Source: Prostheceraeus crozeri | Lineage: Eukaryota > Platyhelminthes > Polycladida > Euryleptidae | Direction of reading: 5' to 3' | DNA: 64,000 nucleotides | Assembly: GCA_907163375.1 (NCBI GenBank) | Contig: CAJQUW010008996.1 | Coordinates: forward strand, 5,001 to 69,000 | Shown: positions 56,111-63,233 of the stretch, piece by piece | Layout of the letters: the number at the start of each line of letters is the position of its first letter | How positions within the stretch are numbered: position 1 is the first letter of the stretch | Program-made: the position numbers and the translations under genes | Notes under the pieces: model-generated | Seen by the model: only the letters and a program-made list of their open reading frames with translations | What the model was told of the DNA's origin: nothing | The model's database searches: none

Positions 56111-56566
56111 TTAGAAGTTATAGCAGCGTCGTCGTTTAGCGCCTGATGAATGATTAGAGCCTCTGCGACGTTTGCGTGAATGCCTTTTGACTGAAGATCG
56201 CACCTTACCAGCTCCGCGATGTTTCCTCCTTCCTTTATTCATTCGTTTAGGTGATTTCTTTCCTTGAGTAACACCAGCAATGGTCTGCTTCAATGTTTTT
56301 AAACCGCGTTCCTTCCCACGATTCAACAAACTGCTCTTAAAACTTCTACCTCTGGAAAGATCACTAGCAACATCACCAGCAAAGCCAACGGCATTACTTA
56401 AAACATTTCGTTTTAAAGATCTACCGACATTGGATATGAGAGGTGCTACAACAGATTTCAGTGCACCAAGTATGCTACCTCCACGTTGGCGGCGAGCGCC
56501 GATGTAAATTTGTCCTCCGCCACTTACATAGGAGGGTCGTGAATAAAATGAGGCAGTTGGATTCAT
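56111..56566 (-). CDS. Small basic virion-type protein
   Basis: The 151-residue protein starts with a Gly/Tyr-rich stretch (YVSGGGQIYIGARRQRGG), has a short hydrophobic helix-like part (ILGALKSVVAPLISNVG) and a very basic tail (KKSPKRMNKGRRKHR, SRKRRRGSNHSSGAKRRRC). A GG just before a hydrophobic segment resembles a maturation-protease site as in adenovirus pVI and pX. It would bind DNA or the inner capsid. The gene ends two bases before the capsid start codon. Confidence 0.7.
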   Translation of the reverse strand: MNPTASFYSRPSYVSGGGQIYIGARRQRGGSILGALKSVVAPLISNVGRSLKRNVLSNAVGFAGDVASDLSRGRSFKSSLLNRGKERGLKTLKQTIAGVTQGKKSPKRMNKGRRKHRGAGKVRSSVKRHSRKRRRGSNHSSGAKRRRCYNF

Positions 56567-56607
56567 AGCTCAAACCCTAAACATTGTTAGTTACAACTTT
56601 GCATGAA

Positions 56608-57833
56608 TCACTGTCGATCACTTAGATGAAAGATGTCGGCACGACGCATCCAAGAGTTCATACTTGAAGGATAACCAGTCCATTTAACAAGACACCATTC
56701 TTCACCTTGCCGTTTTTTACATCGAATGATTTTCTCTACCAAATATGTTTCACTTTCAGTGACTACCTCAATCTCATCGCGGTAAAAGCTACCCTCAATT
56801 TCTTCATTATCGTAATCTTTCAACTTGTAGGTGGTCGGAGAGTCTTTTTGATTAATCCTTGATACTGTAAATACCTCCTCTGTCCAATTTGGAAGGTACC
56901 CTTTAGCAAAAACACTTTTCACTTTTGAGATACGAACTTTATCGCCAATTTTCACATCACTTTTCACATGAGTGCGTTTACGTTGGAATGATTCGCGCAC
57001 TTTATCTACATTGTCAGCATTTACATCTACTGGTCTGAGTCCAATAGAACGATGGATAGAGTGATTGTAGGCATGGAGTGTATCTTGTAGAACCTTTGTC
57101 CAATTTTGTGTCAAGTTGGCATTAAGATGTCGCCACAAGCGATTTTTTAATGTGCGATTAAAACGTTCAACGAGTGCAGCTTTATAAGCGCTCTTTACAC
57201 TAAACAACTCAATGTCATGCCTCTCAAATAATCTTGTCACATGCTGATTTTCAAACTCTTTTCCTTGATTTGATCACTCTGAATTCTTTTTGGAATGCGA
57301 CCTTCTCGAAAAATTGTTTGGAATGCTTTTGCTACTCCTTTCCCTTCTTTAGTTTTTAAAGGTTGAGCCCACGCATAACGCGAGAAAATATCAATGACGG
57401 TTAAAATAAAATTATTGCCCGAGTTATGTTTTGAAATGGAGGCAACATCGCACAAATCTGCTTGCCACTGTTCATCGATGTCATGAACAATATAATGGCG
57501 GGTGCGGTACTTCTTTTTCGCTTGTGTGTGGAGTGTATAGGTAGCCTGACCCTTTAACCATCGTTTCACTTGTGATTGTGGAAGACCACTCGCTTTTGAT
57601 AATTTCTTGATAGATGCAAATCCTGCCGGATGTTTTACATCATAATAGATTGACTTCAAACGTTCAGTCGATGACGACTGACTCTTTTTCCTCCTTCTCA
57701 TCTTTTTGTTTTCTTCCCTTTCTACATTTACAACAACTGCAGCATTTAGCTTTAGCGGTTTTGCGATCGTGTTCACATTGCTTAGGGGTTTCATTATGAG
57801 AGCTGGCGCAGCAAGTGCAAGTGACAACGACAT
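56608..57833 (-). pseudogene. INT: Retroviral-type integrase with chromodomain
   Basis: Read leftward, the region contains the helix-turn-helix-like N-terminal part (FASIKKLSKASGLPQSQVKR), the catalytic core with QWQADLCDVASI (first Asp), SRYAWAQPLKTKEG, IQSDQ (second Asp) and KAALVERFNRTLKNRLWRHL (Glu), then an SH3-like segment (IGDKVRISKVKSVFAKGYLP) and a chromodomain at the end (YLVEKIIRCKKRQGEEWCLV, KWTGYPSSMNSWMRRADI). Integrase inserts the linear element with 6-bp target duplications, and the chromodomain may steer it to modified histones. The region does not read as one open frame and is therefore broken here. The usual length would be about 400 residues. Confidence 0.88.
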
Positions 57834-57879
57834 TCACCTCTGGCGGCTCATTACATGGCAAGCAACACATCTGCTTCAT
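57664..57879 (-). CDS. Cys-rich miniprotein (71 residues)
   Basis: The frame opens one base after the stop codon of the upstream gene (57881), the same tight spacing as elsewhere in this block. The product has about 14 Cys in three clusters (MCCLPC, CTCC, CCSCCKCRKG) and a charged tail (RKQKDEKEEKE). It overlaps the N-terminal part of the integrase region in another frame. Possible roles are metal binding or a disulfide-rich structural part; none is established. A chance frame is possible, but the Cys density and position argue against it. Confidence 0.45.
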   Translation of the reverse strand: MKQMCCLPCNEPPEVNVVVTCTCCASSHNETPKQCEHDRKTAKAKCCSCCKCRKGRKQKDEKEEKESVVID

Positions 57880-57880
57880 A

Positions 57881-58573
57881 TTAATAGTCTGAGAACATGT
57901 ATTTCCTTGGAGGAGCTGTTTTACGTTTTCCTTTTACCAGTTTTAGTGGCGATGTAGATCTACGTCGAGTTCTTCCTCTTGTTTGCTTAGTGAGTGTGGG
58001 AGGGGATGTAGCAGGTGACGTCTTAAACCAATTTGTTGGCATTTTCATCGCCTGAAGCATTGGAGTAGTAGCCACTGTTGAATCAAGTTCTTTCAATGTC
58101 TCATTATTTAAAGCAAATTTTGGCACATTATGCTTTTTCAATAGTTTAAGAAAGTATGACCAACCAGGTGGAACATAGCCCTGACGGCGCTTTCTACGTG
58201 TCGCATACTGAATCAAGTCTTCATAACGTGAAGCATCAATCACTTTATTTTCATCTGTAATGATTTCTCCTCTATCATTTACATTGAGATGGGGTTCAAT
58301 ACTGTTGAAAAGAGATATGGCATGTGCGCGAGATGCTAAAGGTGTAGCAGTCGATACAGAGTCACGCATCTTATTCTTCAAGTTTTTCAATTGCTCAACA
58401 GTTTCCGATTGTAATAATACAGCACGATGTGGATCTTTGATGTGAACATTTTGCTGATAATCTATTTCTTTCCTATACATTTGATTTGCAAGAGGTTGCT
58501 TTACTTGCTGCATGGCAGTCAATTGTACATATTCATCCTGAGGAATAACAATCATGCGAGAATAAGAACTCAT
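57881..58573 (-). CDS. Conserved Polinton protein of unknown role (230 residues)
   Basis: The start MSSYSRMIVIPQDEYVQL, the helical part with LLQSETVEQLKNLKNKMRD, the SLFNSIEPHLNVNDRGEI phrase and PPGWSYFLKLLKKHNVPK match a protein family I recognise from many animal Polintons, always next to the ATPase. The C-terminus is a basic Ser/Thr/Pro tail (KQTRGRTRRRSTSPLKLVKG). A core or scaffold role is possible. The start overlaps the ATPase stop as ATGA (58570-58573). Confidence 0.7.
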   Translation of the reverse strand: MSSYSRMIVIPQDEYVQLTAMQQVKQPLANQMYRKEIDYQQNVHIKDPHRAVLLQSETVEQLKNLKNKMRDSVSTATPLASRAHAISLFNSIEPHLNVNDRGEIITDENKVIDASRYEDLIQYATRRKRRQGYVPPGWSYFLKLLKKHNVPKFALNNETLKELDSTVATTPMLQAMKMPTNWFKTSPATSPPTLTKQTRGRTRRRSTSPLKLVKGKRKTAPPRKYMFSDY

Positions 58574-59235
58574 AGTTTGTAGATAATCATGGGAGTTTTC
58601 AAAATATCACTTCGAAATCTAAATTCTTCCGGACACTCTTGCGTAAAGTCAATGAATAAGTAACCGTATGGTTTTTCAGTAGCTGCTTGAAAAATTTCAA
58701 TTAAGGCTTTTGATCCTCTGGGTGCAACTTGTCGCGCTAAAATTTCAAATTGACTTTTATCTCGCGGATTCTTGAAAATAGCATAATAGTGTGTATTCAG
58801 GTTTCGTGTACGAGCTTCTTTTCCATCAGGAAACAAATTTTGTGTAATATAGATGATAAAACACCTTTTATGGTGTGCTGCGCGAGTGAACATATCTGTA
58901 ACATCTTTTGAATTCTTACTTTCTTTTAATAAATCATCCAATACAACAACATCATTAGACTGAAGTTTATCCACTGGAATAATTCCTTCATGTCGAATAA
59001 AGTTGCGACTTTGCAATTCCTGAAACAGCGACGGTTGATAAATACCATAACACCAAATCACTCGATTGATAGGTTCCTTAAACAACTCCCTTCTTTTATC
59101 CAATAAATTCAGCGTGAAAACAGTTTTACCTGCATGAGATGGACCTGATACAGTCAGAACTTTATCACATTGAAGTCTGAAATCCATTTTATTACTTTGA
59201 GACTCAACATTTGCATAATTAACGCTTAGAGCCAA
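58570..59235 (-). CDS. ATP: Genome-packaging ATPase (FtsK/HerA, A32-like)
   Basis: The 221-residue protein has a Walker A motif in TVSGPSHAGKTVFTLNLL, a Walker B motif in NDVVVLDDLLKES, and the downstream RCFIIYITQNLFPDGK segment with the sensor Gln/Asn typical of the A32-like packaging ATPases. It would pump the linear DNA into the capsid. The frame is open. Its start overlaps the preceding gene by 17 bases. A later Met (MDFRLQ) could be an alternative start. Confidence 0.9.
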   Translation of the reverse strand: MALSVNYANVESQSNKMDFRLQCDKVLTVSGPSHAGKTVFTLNLLDKRRELFKEPINRVIWCYGIYQPSLFQELQSRNFIRHEGIIPVDKLQSNDVVVLDDLLKESKNSKDVTDMFTRAAHHKRCFIIYITQNLFPDGKEARTRNLNTHYYAIFKNPRDKSQFEILARQVAPRGSKALIEIFQAATEKPYGYLFIDFTQECPEEFRFRSDILKTPMIIYKL

Positions 59236-59575
59236 AGATATTTCCCAATAGGTTGCCCACGGCAGGAGCTATCATTGGAAGTATTGCTGAAAGGAAACCG
59301 CCCTTTTGTGTTAGAGTTTTCCTCTTTCTTTGAAGGGCGACTTTAGGATTGGAGATGAAACGCAATTTCGTAGCATATCGCTTAAGTAACTTTCGTTGTT
59401 TTGGCGCTAATTTCTTCGTCCTCGACTTCCTCACATGAGAAATAATTTCACAAATGAATTTATCGTTAGCATGTCGTATAGCATTGTATCGCTGATTTGC
59501 TTTCATTCGTCGGAGAGCTTGAATGGCTGAGGAAAACTTTTGACTTTTACGTTTCGTCATTTTACGTTTCGCCAT
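59219..59575 (-). CDS. Small basic protein with GG-hydrophobic C-terminus
   Basis: The 118-residue protein is basic at the start (MAKRKMTKRKSQKFSSAIQA), has a KLAPKQRKLLKRYATKLRFI segment and ends with RKTLTQKGGFLSAILPMIAP followed by a Gly/Leu-rich part. The KGGFLxxxLP ending is a hallmark of small proteins in Polintons and related viruses and resembles processed adenoviral core peptides: the protease may cut after GG to release a membrane-active or capsid-binding peptide. Confidence 0.7.
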   Translation of the reverse strand: MAKRKMTKRKSQKFSSAIQALRRMKANQRYNAIRHANDKFICEIISHVRKSRTKKLAPKQRKLLKRYATKLRFISNPKVALQRKRKTLTQKGGFLSAILPMIAPAVGNLLGNIFGSKR

Positions 59576-59626
59576 TTTCCGTGTTAGTCTTTGCTAAAAC
59601 CTATCTTTACCACATTTGCATAGGTA

Positions 59627-59950
59627 CTAACTATTGCGACATAAGTGACACTCGAAATGAGCAATGTCACAGTGGTTACATTGGCAAAGTTGAATGCAAT
59701 TACGTATGAAACAGCGTTGACAAAAAGCATGCTTACATCTCTTGAAGATGCGCTTTTCATTTCCATCCTTTCGCTTACATACATCGCAACACATAGTTTC
59801 ACCGTTACTGATGTCTATAGCAAGTCTTTTTGAAGATATGAATTTGCTAGCCTTTTCTAAATAATAGACGCATGTACAGAAGGAATATACTTCGAGAGTG
59901 AGCAGACATAGCTCGAAAACCAGTTGTGCTACAATCAAGTACCACTGCAT
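59627..59950 (-). CDS. Membrane-anchored RING-type protein
   Basis: From the ATG at 59950 the product is 107 residues. Residues 2-32 are hydrophobic (YLIVAQLVFELCLLTLEVYS) and would be a signal anchor. A Cys/His array follows: CCDVCKRKDG, RIFKRCKHAFCQRCFIRNC, CQCNHCDI, HFECHLC. The C-x2-C, C-x-H-x2-C-x2-C, C-x2-C order is that of a RING finger, so an E3 ubiquitin ligase role at a membrane is possible. It directly follows the upstream gene, whose stop is at 59953. A second, shorter RING-like frame lies at 61034-61282. Confidence 0.55.
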   Translation of the reverse strand: MQWYLIVAQLVFELCLLTLEVYSFCTCVYYLEKASKFISSKRLAIDISNGETMCCDVCKRKDGNEKRIFKRCKHAFCQRCFIRNCIQLCQCNHCDIAHFECHLCRNS

Positions 59951-59952
59951 TT

Positions 59953-60363
59953 TCAATTTTTCTTTATGGAAAGTTGAATGTGAATATCTGAAATCGCTTC
60001 AATCACTAGACTGCTACCATGATGGTTAAATGCGCTAAGACGTTCAGCAATTTTTATCATATGTCTTTTAAAAAATTCTTCGGGGTGATCTACCACTTCC
60101 ATTGAATAAGAAGCAAAATGGAAAGAGCGACTTTCCACCTCTTCCTTTCCAAAATGACTAAACTTAATTTTCGCAACTAATCGCGCCATGATAATGCTAT
60201 CAGAGAATGTATTCATTAACTCTAGAAATAGAGTGCTGGCATCATCGACCACTGCTTCGATGTCGGTCTCATCTTTATGAAAATTTATCACATAATCTTG
60301 AACAGCTCCTTTTAAACTTTGCCTATGAAAACGTAATGTTCCGCAGTCGTTTGAGAAAGACAT
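59953..60363 (-). CDS. Stand-alone relative of the POLB N-terminal domain
   Basis: The 136-residue protein contains DYVINFHKDETDIEAVVDDA, LVAKIKFSHFGKEEVESRSF and ends with HHGSSLVIEAISDIHIQLS. This parallels a region in the polymerase N-terminus (about residues 115-230 of POLB) with FEEWFHQNSSLIEALFNNL, YLKIKYVKIDHHTGQIIERL and RDSGLIFDGIESAMIKISLL. The shared plan is a helical part, two strands, another helix and a GSx-I-xxI strand. The same module is found in other Polinton and insect virus-like proteins. The function is unknown; it may pair with the polymerase or a terminal protein. Confidence 0.5.
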   Translation of the reverse strand: MSFSNDCGTLRFHRQSLKGAVQDYVINFHKDETDIEAVVDDASTLFLELMNTFSDSIIMARLVAKIKFSHFGKEEVESRSFHFASYSMEVVDHPEEFFKRHMIKIAERLSAFNHHGSSLVIEAISDIHIQLSIKKN

Positions 60364-60450
60364 GATCGCCCTTTAACTAACCCATCCATTGCATGAAAAC
60401 AACAACTCTTCTCATAGTAACATTTATTGAATAACGGTAACAAGCATGCA
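60364..60450 (-). terminator. Poly(A) signal of the 60451-60981 gene
   Basis: The inverse of tttattgaataac gives AATAAA on the minus strand at about 60421-60426, 25 bases after the stop of the next gene to the right. It separates that transcript from the leftward block. Confidence 0.5.
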
Positions 60451-60981
60451 TTATAAATCAATGGTTTGAAAGAGATAAAATAGATACAGCTGGTAACTAT
60501 CATACAGCGAGCAATGATAACCATACAGGACTTTGGCAGTGTTGAGGTAAGGAGGAAAGAAGCATTGGTTATGAACGTAGCTACTACAACGAACAGACAA
60601 AATAGGAACACACAAATCCTTAAAACGTTTCGTGACTTCATGATAATGTTGATTCACTCTACTATCCCAAGGCGGGAGCAAAATATCATCAATGATTAGA
60701 TTAGGAAATACTTTCCTCTCCTTACCAGGATTATTACAAAAGATGCGTATAACATTGAAAGCAGCTAACCATCGTTTAAAGTCAATAAGAAGAGCACTTT
60801 CACAAGAAAAGCCATAGTCTTGCAAATATTTCAGATTAAGTCCATGAATGTGTTTTCTCGCCCATTGATCAACATTGGGATCGCAGTTGGCATGTTGATG
60901 ATAGACACTAACAATCTGATATGTCCAATTGTTCATAGCAATAGCACTGAGCTCCTGTACAGGTTCACCCTCACAATCCAT
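60451..60981 (-). CDS. DnaQ/DEDD exonuclease-like protein
   Basis: The start MDCEGEPVQELSAIAM has the Asp-x-Glu of DEDD nucleases on the first strand. It is followed by YQIVSVYHQHA, a helix with WARKHIHGLNLKYLQDYGFS (the HxxHGL phrase typical of DnaQ-like folds), LLIDFKRWL with a further Asp, and PPWDSRVNQHYHEVTKRF. The last catalytic Asp/His position is less clear (KRFKDLCVPI, SSYVHNQ). Length is 176 residues. Similar proteins occur in animal genomes, probably also from mobile elements. Proofreading or end-processing in replication is a reasonable inference, as the polymerase has its own exonuclease. The frame is open and has its own poly(A) signal. Confidence 0.5.
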   Translation of the reverse strand: MDCEGEPVQELSAIAMNNWTYQIVSVYHQHANCDPNVDQWARKHIHGLNLKYLQDYGFSCESALLIDFKRWLAAFNVIRIFCNNPGKERKVFPNLIIDDILLPPWDSRVNQHYHEVTKRFKDLCVPILSVRCSSYVHNQCFFPPYLNTAKVLYGYHCSLYDSYQLYLFYLFQTIDL

Positions 60982-61033
60982 AAAAATGATGATAGAAGCC
61001 TAAAACGGAAATTTACACATCTAAGGAAACGTT

Positions 61034-61282
61034 CTATAACATATTACAAAATGAAGAATTACATCGATGCTTTTCACGACAAAATACACAAATGATATGA
61101 TGGCAACGAAGAAGTAAAATGTATCTAATAAGACCACGTCTACGACACTCAAAGCACATAAGCGAATTGTCATAGGGTAGAGTTAGGAAAGGACTAGTAA
61201 TTCTCCTTCTTTGATTTGCGTTTTGATGTAGCATTCTTCTCCGACTTGCGCTTCGTACCACTGCTGTTAAGGATTTGATCAA
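61034..61282 (-). CDS. Small RING-like protein or fragment
   Basis: The frame ends with MCFECRRRGLIRYILLLRCH followed by HIICVFCREKHRC, a C-x2-C, C-H-x3-C-x2-C order like the first two-thirds of a RING finger. The first ATG in the C-terminal part would give about 41 residues. It overlaps the 3' part of the next gene in another frame. It may be a second exon or a decayed duplicate of the RING protein at 59627-59950. Confidence 0.35.
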   Translation of the reverse strand: MIKSLTAVVRSASRRRMLHQNANQRRRITSPFLTLPYDNSLMCFECRRRGLIRYILLLRCHHIICVFCREKHRCNSSFCNML

Positions 61283-61967
61283 TTATGTCGTCCACGTTGG
61301 GTGGTTTCGGAATATATAGGATGGATTCCATATGCATGGAGAGAGAGGCTATTTTATTATCCTTGTGTCGACCATAATATAGCCCATTCACTTTGAAAAG
61401 GATATCCCAAGTACCTTCTCCGAGCTCATCACATCTGATGGGTATTGAATGATCTCCATCCTTCTTATAGTAAGTACACCAATGTGATACCGGTAGGCAA
61501 ATGTGATTACCATCCCAAATCTTTCTATAGGGAGTATCCTTGTCATCTCTCGCCTTCCACTCTTGAGCAAGAGGAGTAGGAATGTCCATATTTAATGTCA
61601 CGTACTCCTCAATAATATCAAGTTGGTGGCGAATGTACGGACTCACGGGGATCAGTATGTAGTCCCCATACTGATTGTGCATTATCTTGACATCCGTGGA
61701 AGGGAGCATTCCCGTTTGGAGTACTACGCTATGATCATCATAACGCAAGGCTTGTTTAAATTTACGCTGTAGCAGTGTAGGATTATGTACCTTGGATGTT
61801 TCTTCCACTGGCCTCAGTTGTAGATGATCTGACCGTAGCGAACCTTGTAACGTTTGACCGCCATTTTGTCCTACTAGTGCAGCAGATGGAGTTTGCCTGA
61901 AAATGAAAAAAGATTGTATTAAGTTTACGTTCAAGGGAGGAGAGGGAGGGAAGTAGCGACTTACCAT
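61194..61967 (-). CDS. Unknown right-end Polinton protein
   Basis: The main open part encodes about 230 residues with VLQTGMLPSTDVKIMHNQYG, YILIPVSPYIRHQLDIIEEY, HICLPVSHWCTYYKKDGDHS, GEGTWDILFKVNGLYYGRHK and a basic nuclear-signal-like end (SGTKRKSEKNATSKRKSKKE). I do not recognise the family. It is the first gene inside the right TIR and faces the centre, under a promoter nearly identical in layout to that of POLB, so an early, replication-related role is an inference. A short intron-like stretch (61897-61964) follows the ATG. The exact N-terminus is not resolved. Confidence 0.55.
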   Translation of the reverse strand: MVSRYFPPSPPLNVNLIQSFFIFRQTPSAALVGQNGGQTLQGSLRSDHLQLRPVEETSKVHNPTLLQRKFKQALRYDDHSVVLQTGMLPSTDVKIMHNQYGDYILIPVSPYIRHQLDIIEEYVTLNMDIPTPLAQEWKARDDKDTPYRKIWDGNHICLPVSHWCTYYKKDGDHSIPIRCDELGEGTWDILFKVNGLYYGRHKDNKIASLSMHMESILYIPKPPNVDDIIDQILNSSGTKRKSEKNATSKRKSKKENY

Positions 61968-62115
61968 TTTAGTTGGATAATAGAACAGGGAACTAGAGAG
62001 AGAGAAAATGTGCGTCCGTCACTCGTGTGATTCAACGATGGAATGATTCTCACTGTGGAAGGCTCGCTATTTATAAAGAAATGCTTGATTCTCATTGGAT
62101 GATGATCCTCATTGG
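61958..62115 (-). promoter_or_regulatory. Right-end promoter matching the POLB promoter
   Basis: Read leftward: CCAAT boxes at 62115-62111 and 62098-62094, a TATA box (ctttataaatagc) at about 62079-62066, the leader word cgagtgacggacgcac, a TC-rich tract, then AAAATG|GTAAGT with the ATG at 61967-61965. The order and several words are the same as at 45674-45835. The CCAAT boxes lie about 10 bp from the inner edge of the TIR. Confidence 0.7.
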
Positions 62116-62124
62116 ACAATAACA

Positions 62125-63233
62125 TCAAGCTGATTCCAAATGTGGCCTCCGTTTACCCATCCGAGCCTTCGTTTTGGTGCTACAGCCCAAAACGTCCCAA
62201 ATTCTAACTCTGTCGTTTTTCGCCAATGTCCCAAAATCTTAAATGGTGTCTCACATCTAAACGAAGACAGATAGGAACAAGCCGTTTCTTTCACTGAATT
62301 TGTCTCACTCTTAGCTTTCAAACGAGCTATCGCACGACAAAATCCGTCCACTGGAAGCCAAAATCGAAGCAAGCTGTCCAGAGGGGGGGGGGACGTCAGT
62401 GAAATTTCAGAATTTGATGAAAAATGTTTTGGTGACGGTCCCAGGTCGAAATTCCACACTTTGGAAAATTTTCAAAATTTTACCCATACAAAGTCACTCT
62501 GACACTTAGGATTTTTTCAGGTAAGCGAGCTCCGACCTAAAATCTTGTAACCGCTCTAACTTTTGAACGAAGACAGATAGGAACAAGCCGATTCTTTCAC
62601 TGAATTTGTCTCACTCTTAGCTTTCAAACGAGCTATCGCACGACAAAATCCGTCCACTGGAAGCCAAAATCGAAGCGAGCTGTCCAGAGGGGGGGGGGAC
62701 GTCAGCGAAAATTTTTTCTCTCCGATTGACTTGAAACTCACCATACCGATGCAGAATTTCACGCTGAATCCGAATCTGGCCTCCGTTTTCTCATCCGATG
62801 CTTCGTTTGGGCGCTACACACCAAAACGTCCCAAATTCTAACTCTGTTAAAATTTTGAAGAAAAATTTTTTCTCACCGATTGCCTTGAAACTCACCCTAC
62901 CGATGCAGAATTTCACGCTGAACACGAATCCGACCTCCGCTTTCTCATCCGACCACTCCTTCCACTCGAAACAACCCATTTTACAACCCAACATTCAGCA
63001 GATTGCAGCAAAAACATCACACACTATAGCCTCAAGACTAATCCTGGCGGTCGCCCAAGTCCACCACGACACTCTATCGTTCCAGAGGGGGGGGGTGGGG
63101 GACTCAGACCCGAAGCACCACGGCGGCCGACCACGACACTCTGCCGTGCCAGAGGGGGGGGGACTCAGCGATGGCGGCCATCTTGCGCTATCTGGTGTTT
63201 GTCACTTCCTTACTACTATCGTGCACGACACCT
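62125..63233 (-). repeat. Polinton right TIR (about 1.11 kb)
   Basis: This is the inverse of the left TIR, with one full and one partial copy of the 305-bp unit and an additional about 163-bp block (about 62760-62925) absent from the left arm. The inner edge lies about 10 bp from the CCAAT boxes of the right-end gene. Confidence 0.88.

Larger units (their letters stand above)
40169..63233. mobile_element. Polinton/Maverick element, about 23 kb, both ends present
   Basis: The element runs between two long terminal inverted repeats and starts with AG and ends with CT as Polintons do. It carries the diagnostic set: protein-primed family B DNA polymerase, retroviral-type integrase with chromodomain, packaging ATPase, adenovirus-type protease and a double-jelly-roll major capsid protein, plus about fifteen smaller genes. 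Its right end abuts a Penelope-like element; its left end abuts unrelated AT-rich DNA, and no 6-bp target duplication is evident. Most genes are open and the two TIRs are very similar where aligned, so it is fairly young. A few genes (integrase, TBP-like and one small duplicate among them) do not read through; I estimate three to five breaks. It is treated here as a broken fossil. Confidence 0.95.

Noticed and set aside
57706-57957. 83-codon plus-strand frame over the integrase start
   Set aside because: It lies antisense to the Cys-rich, integrase and 230-residue genes, whose tight packing supports the minus strand.
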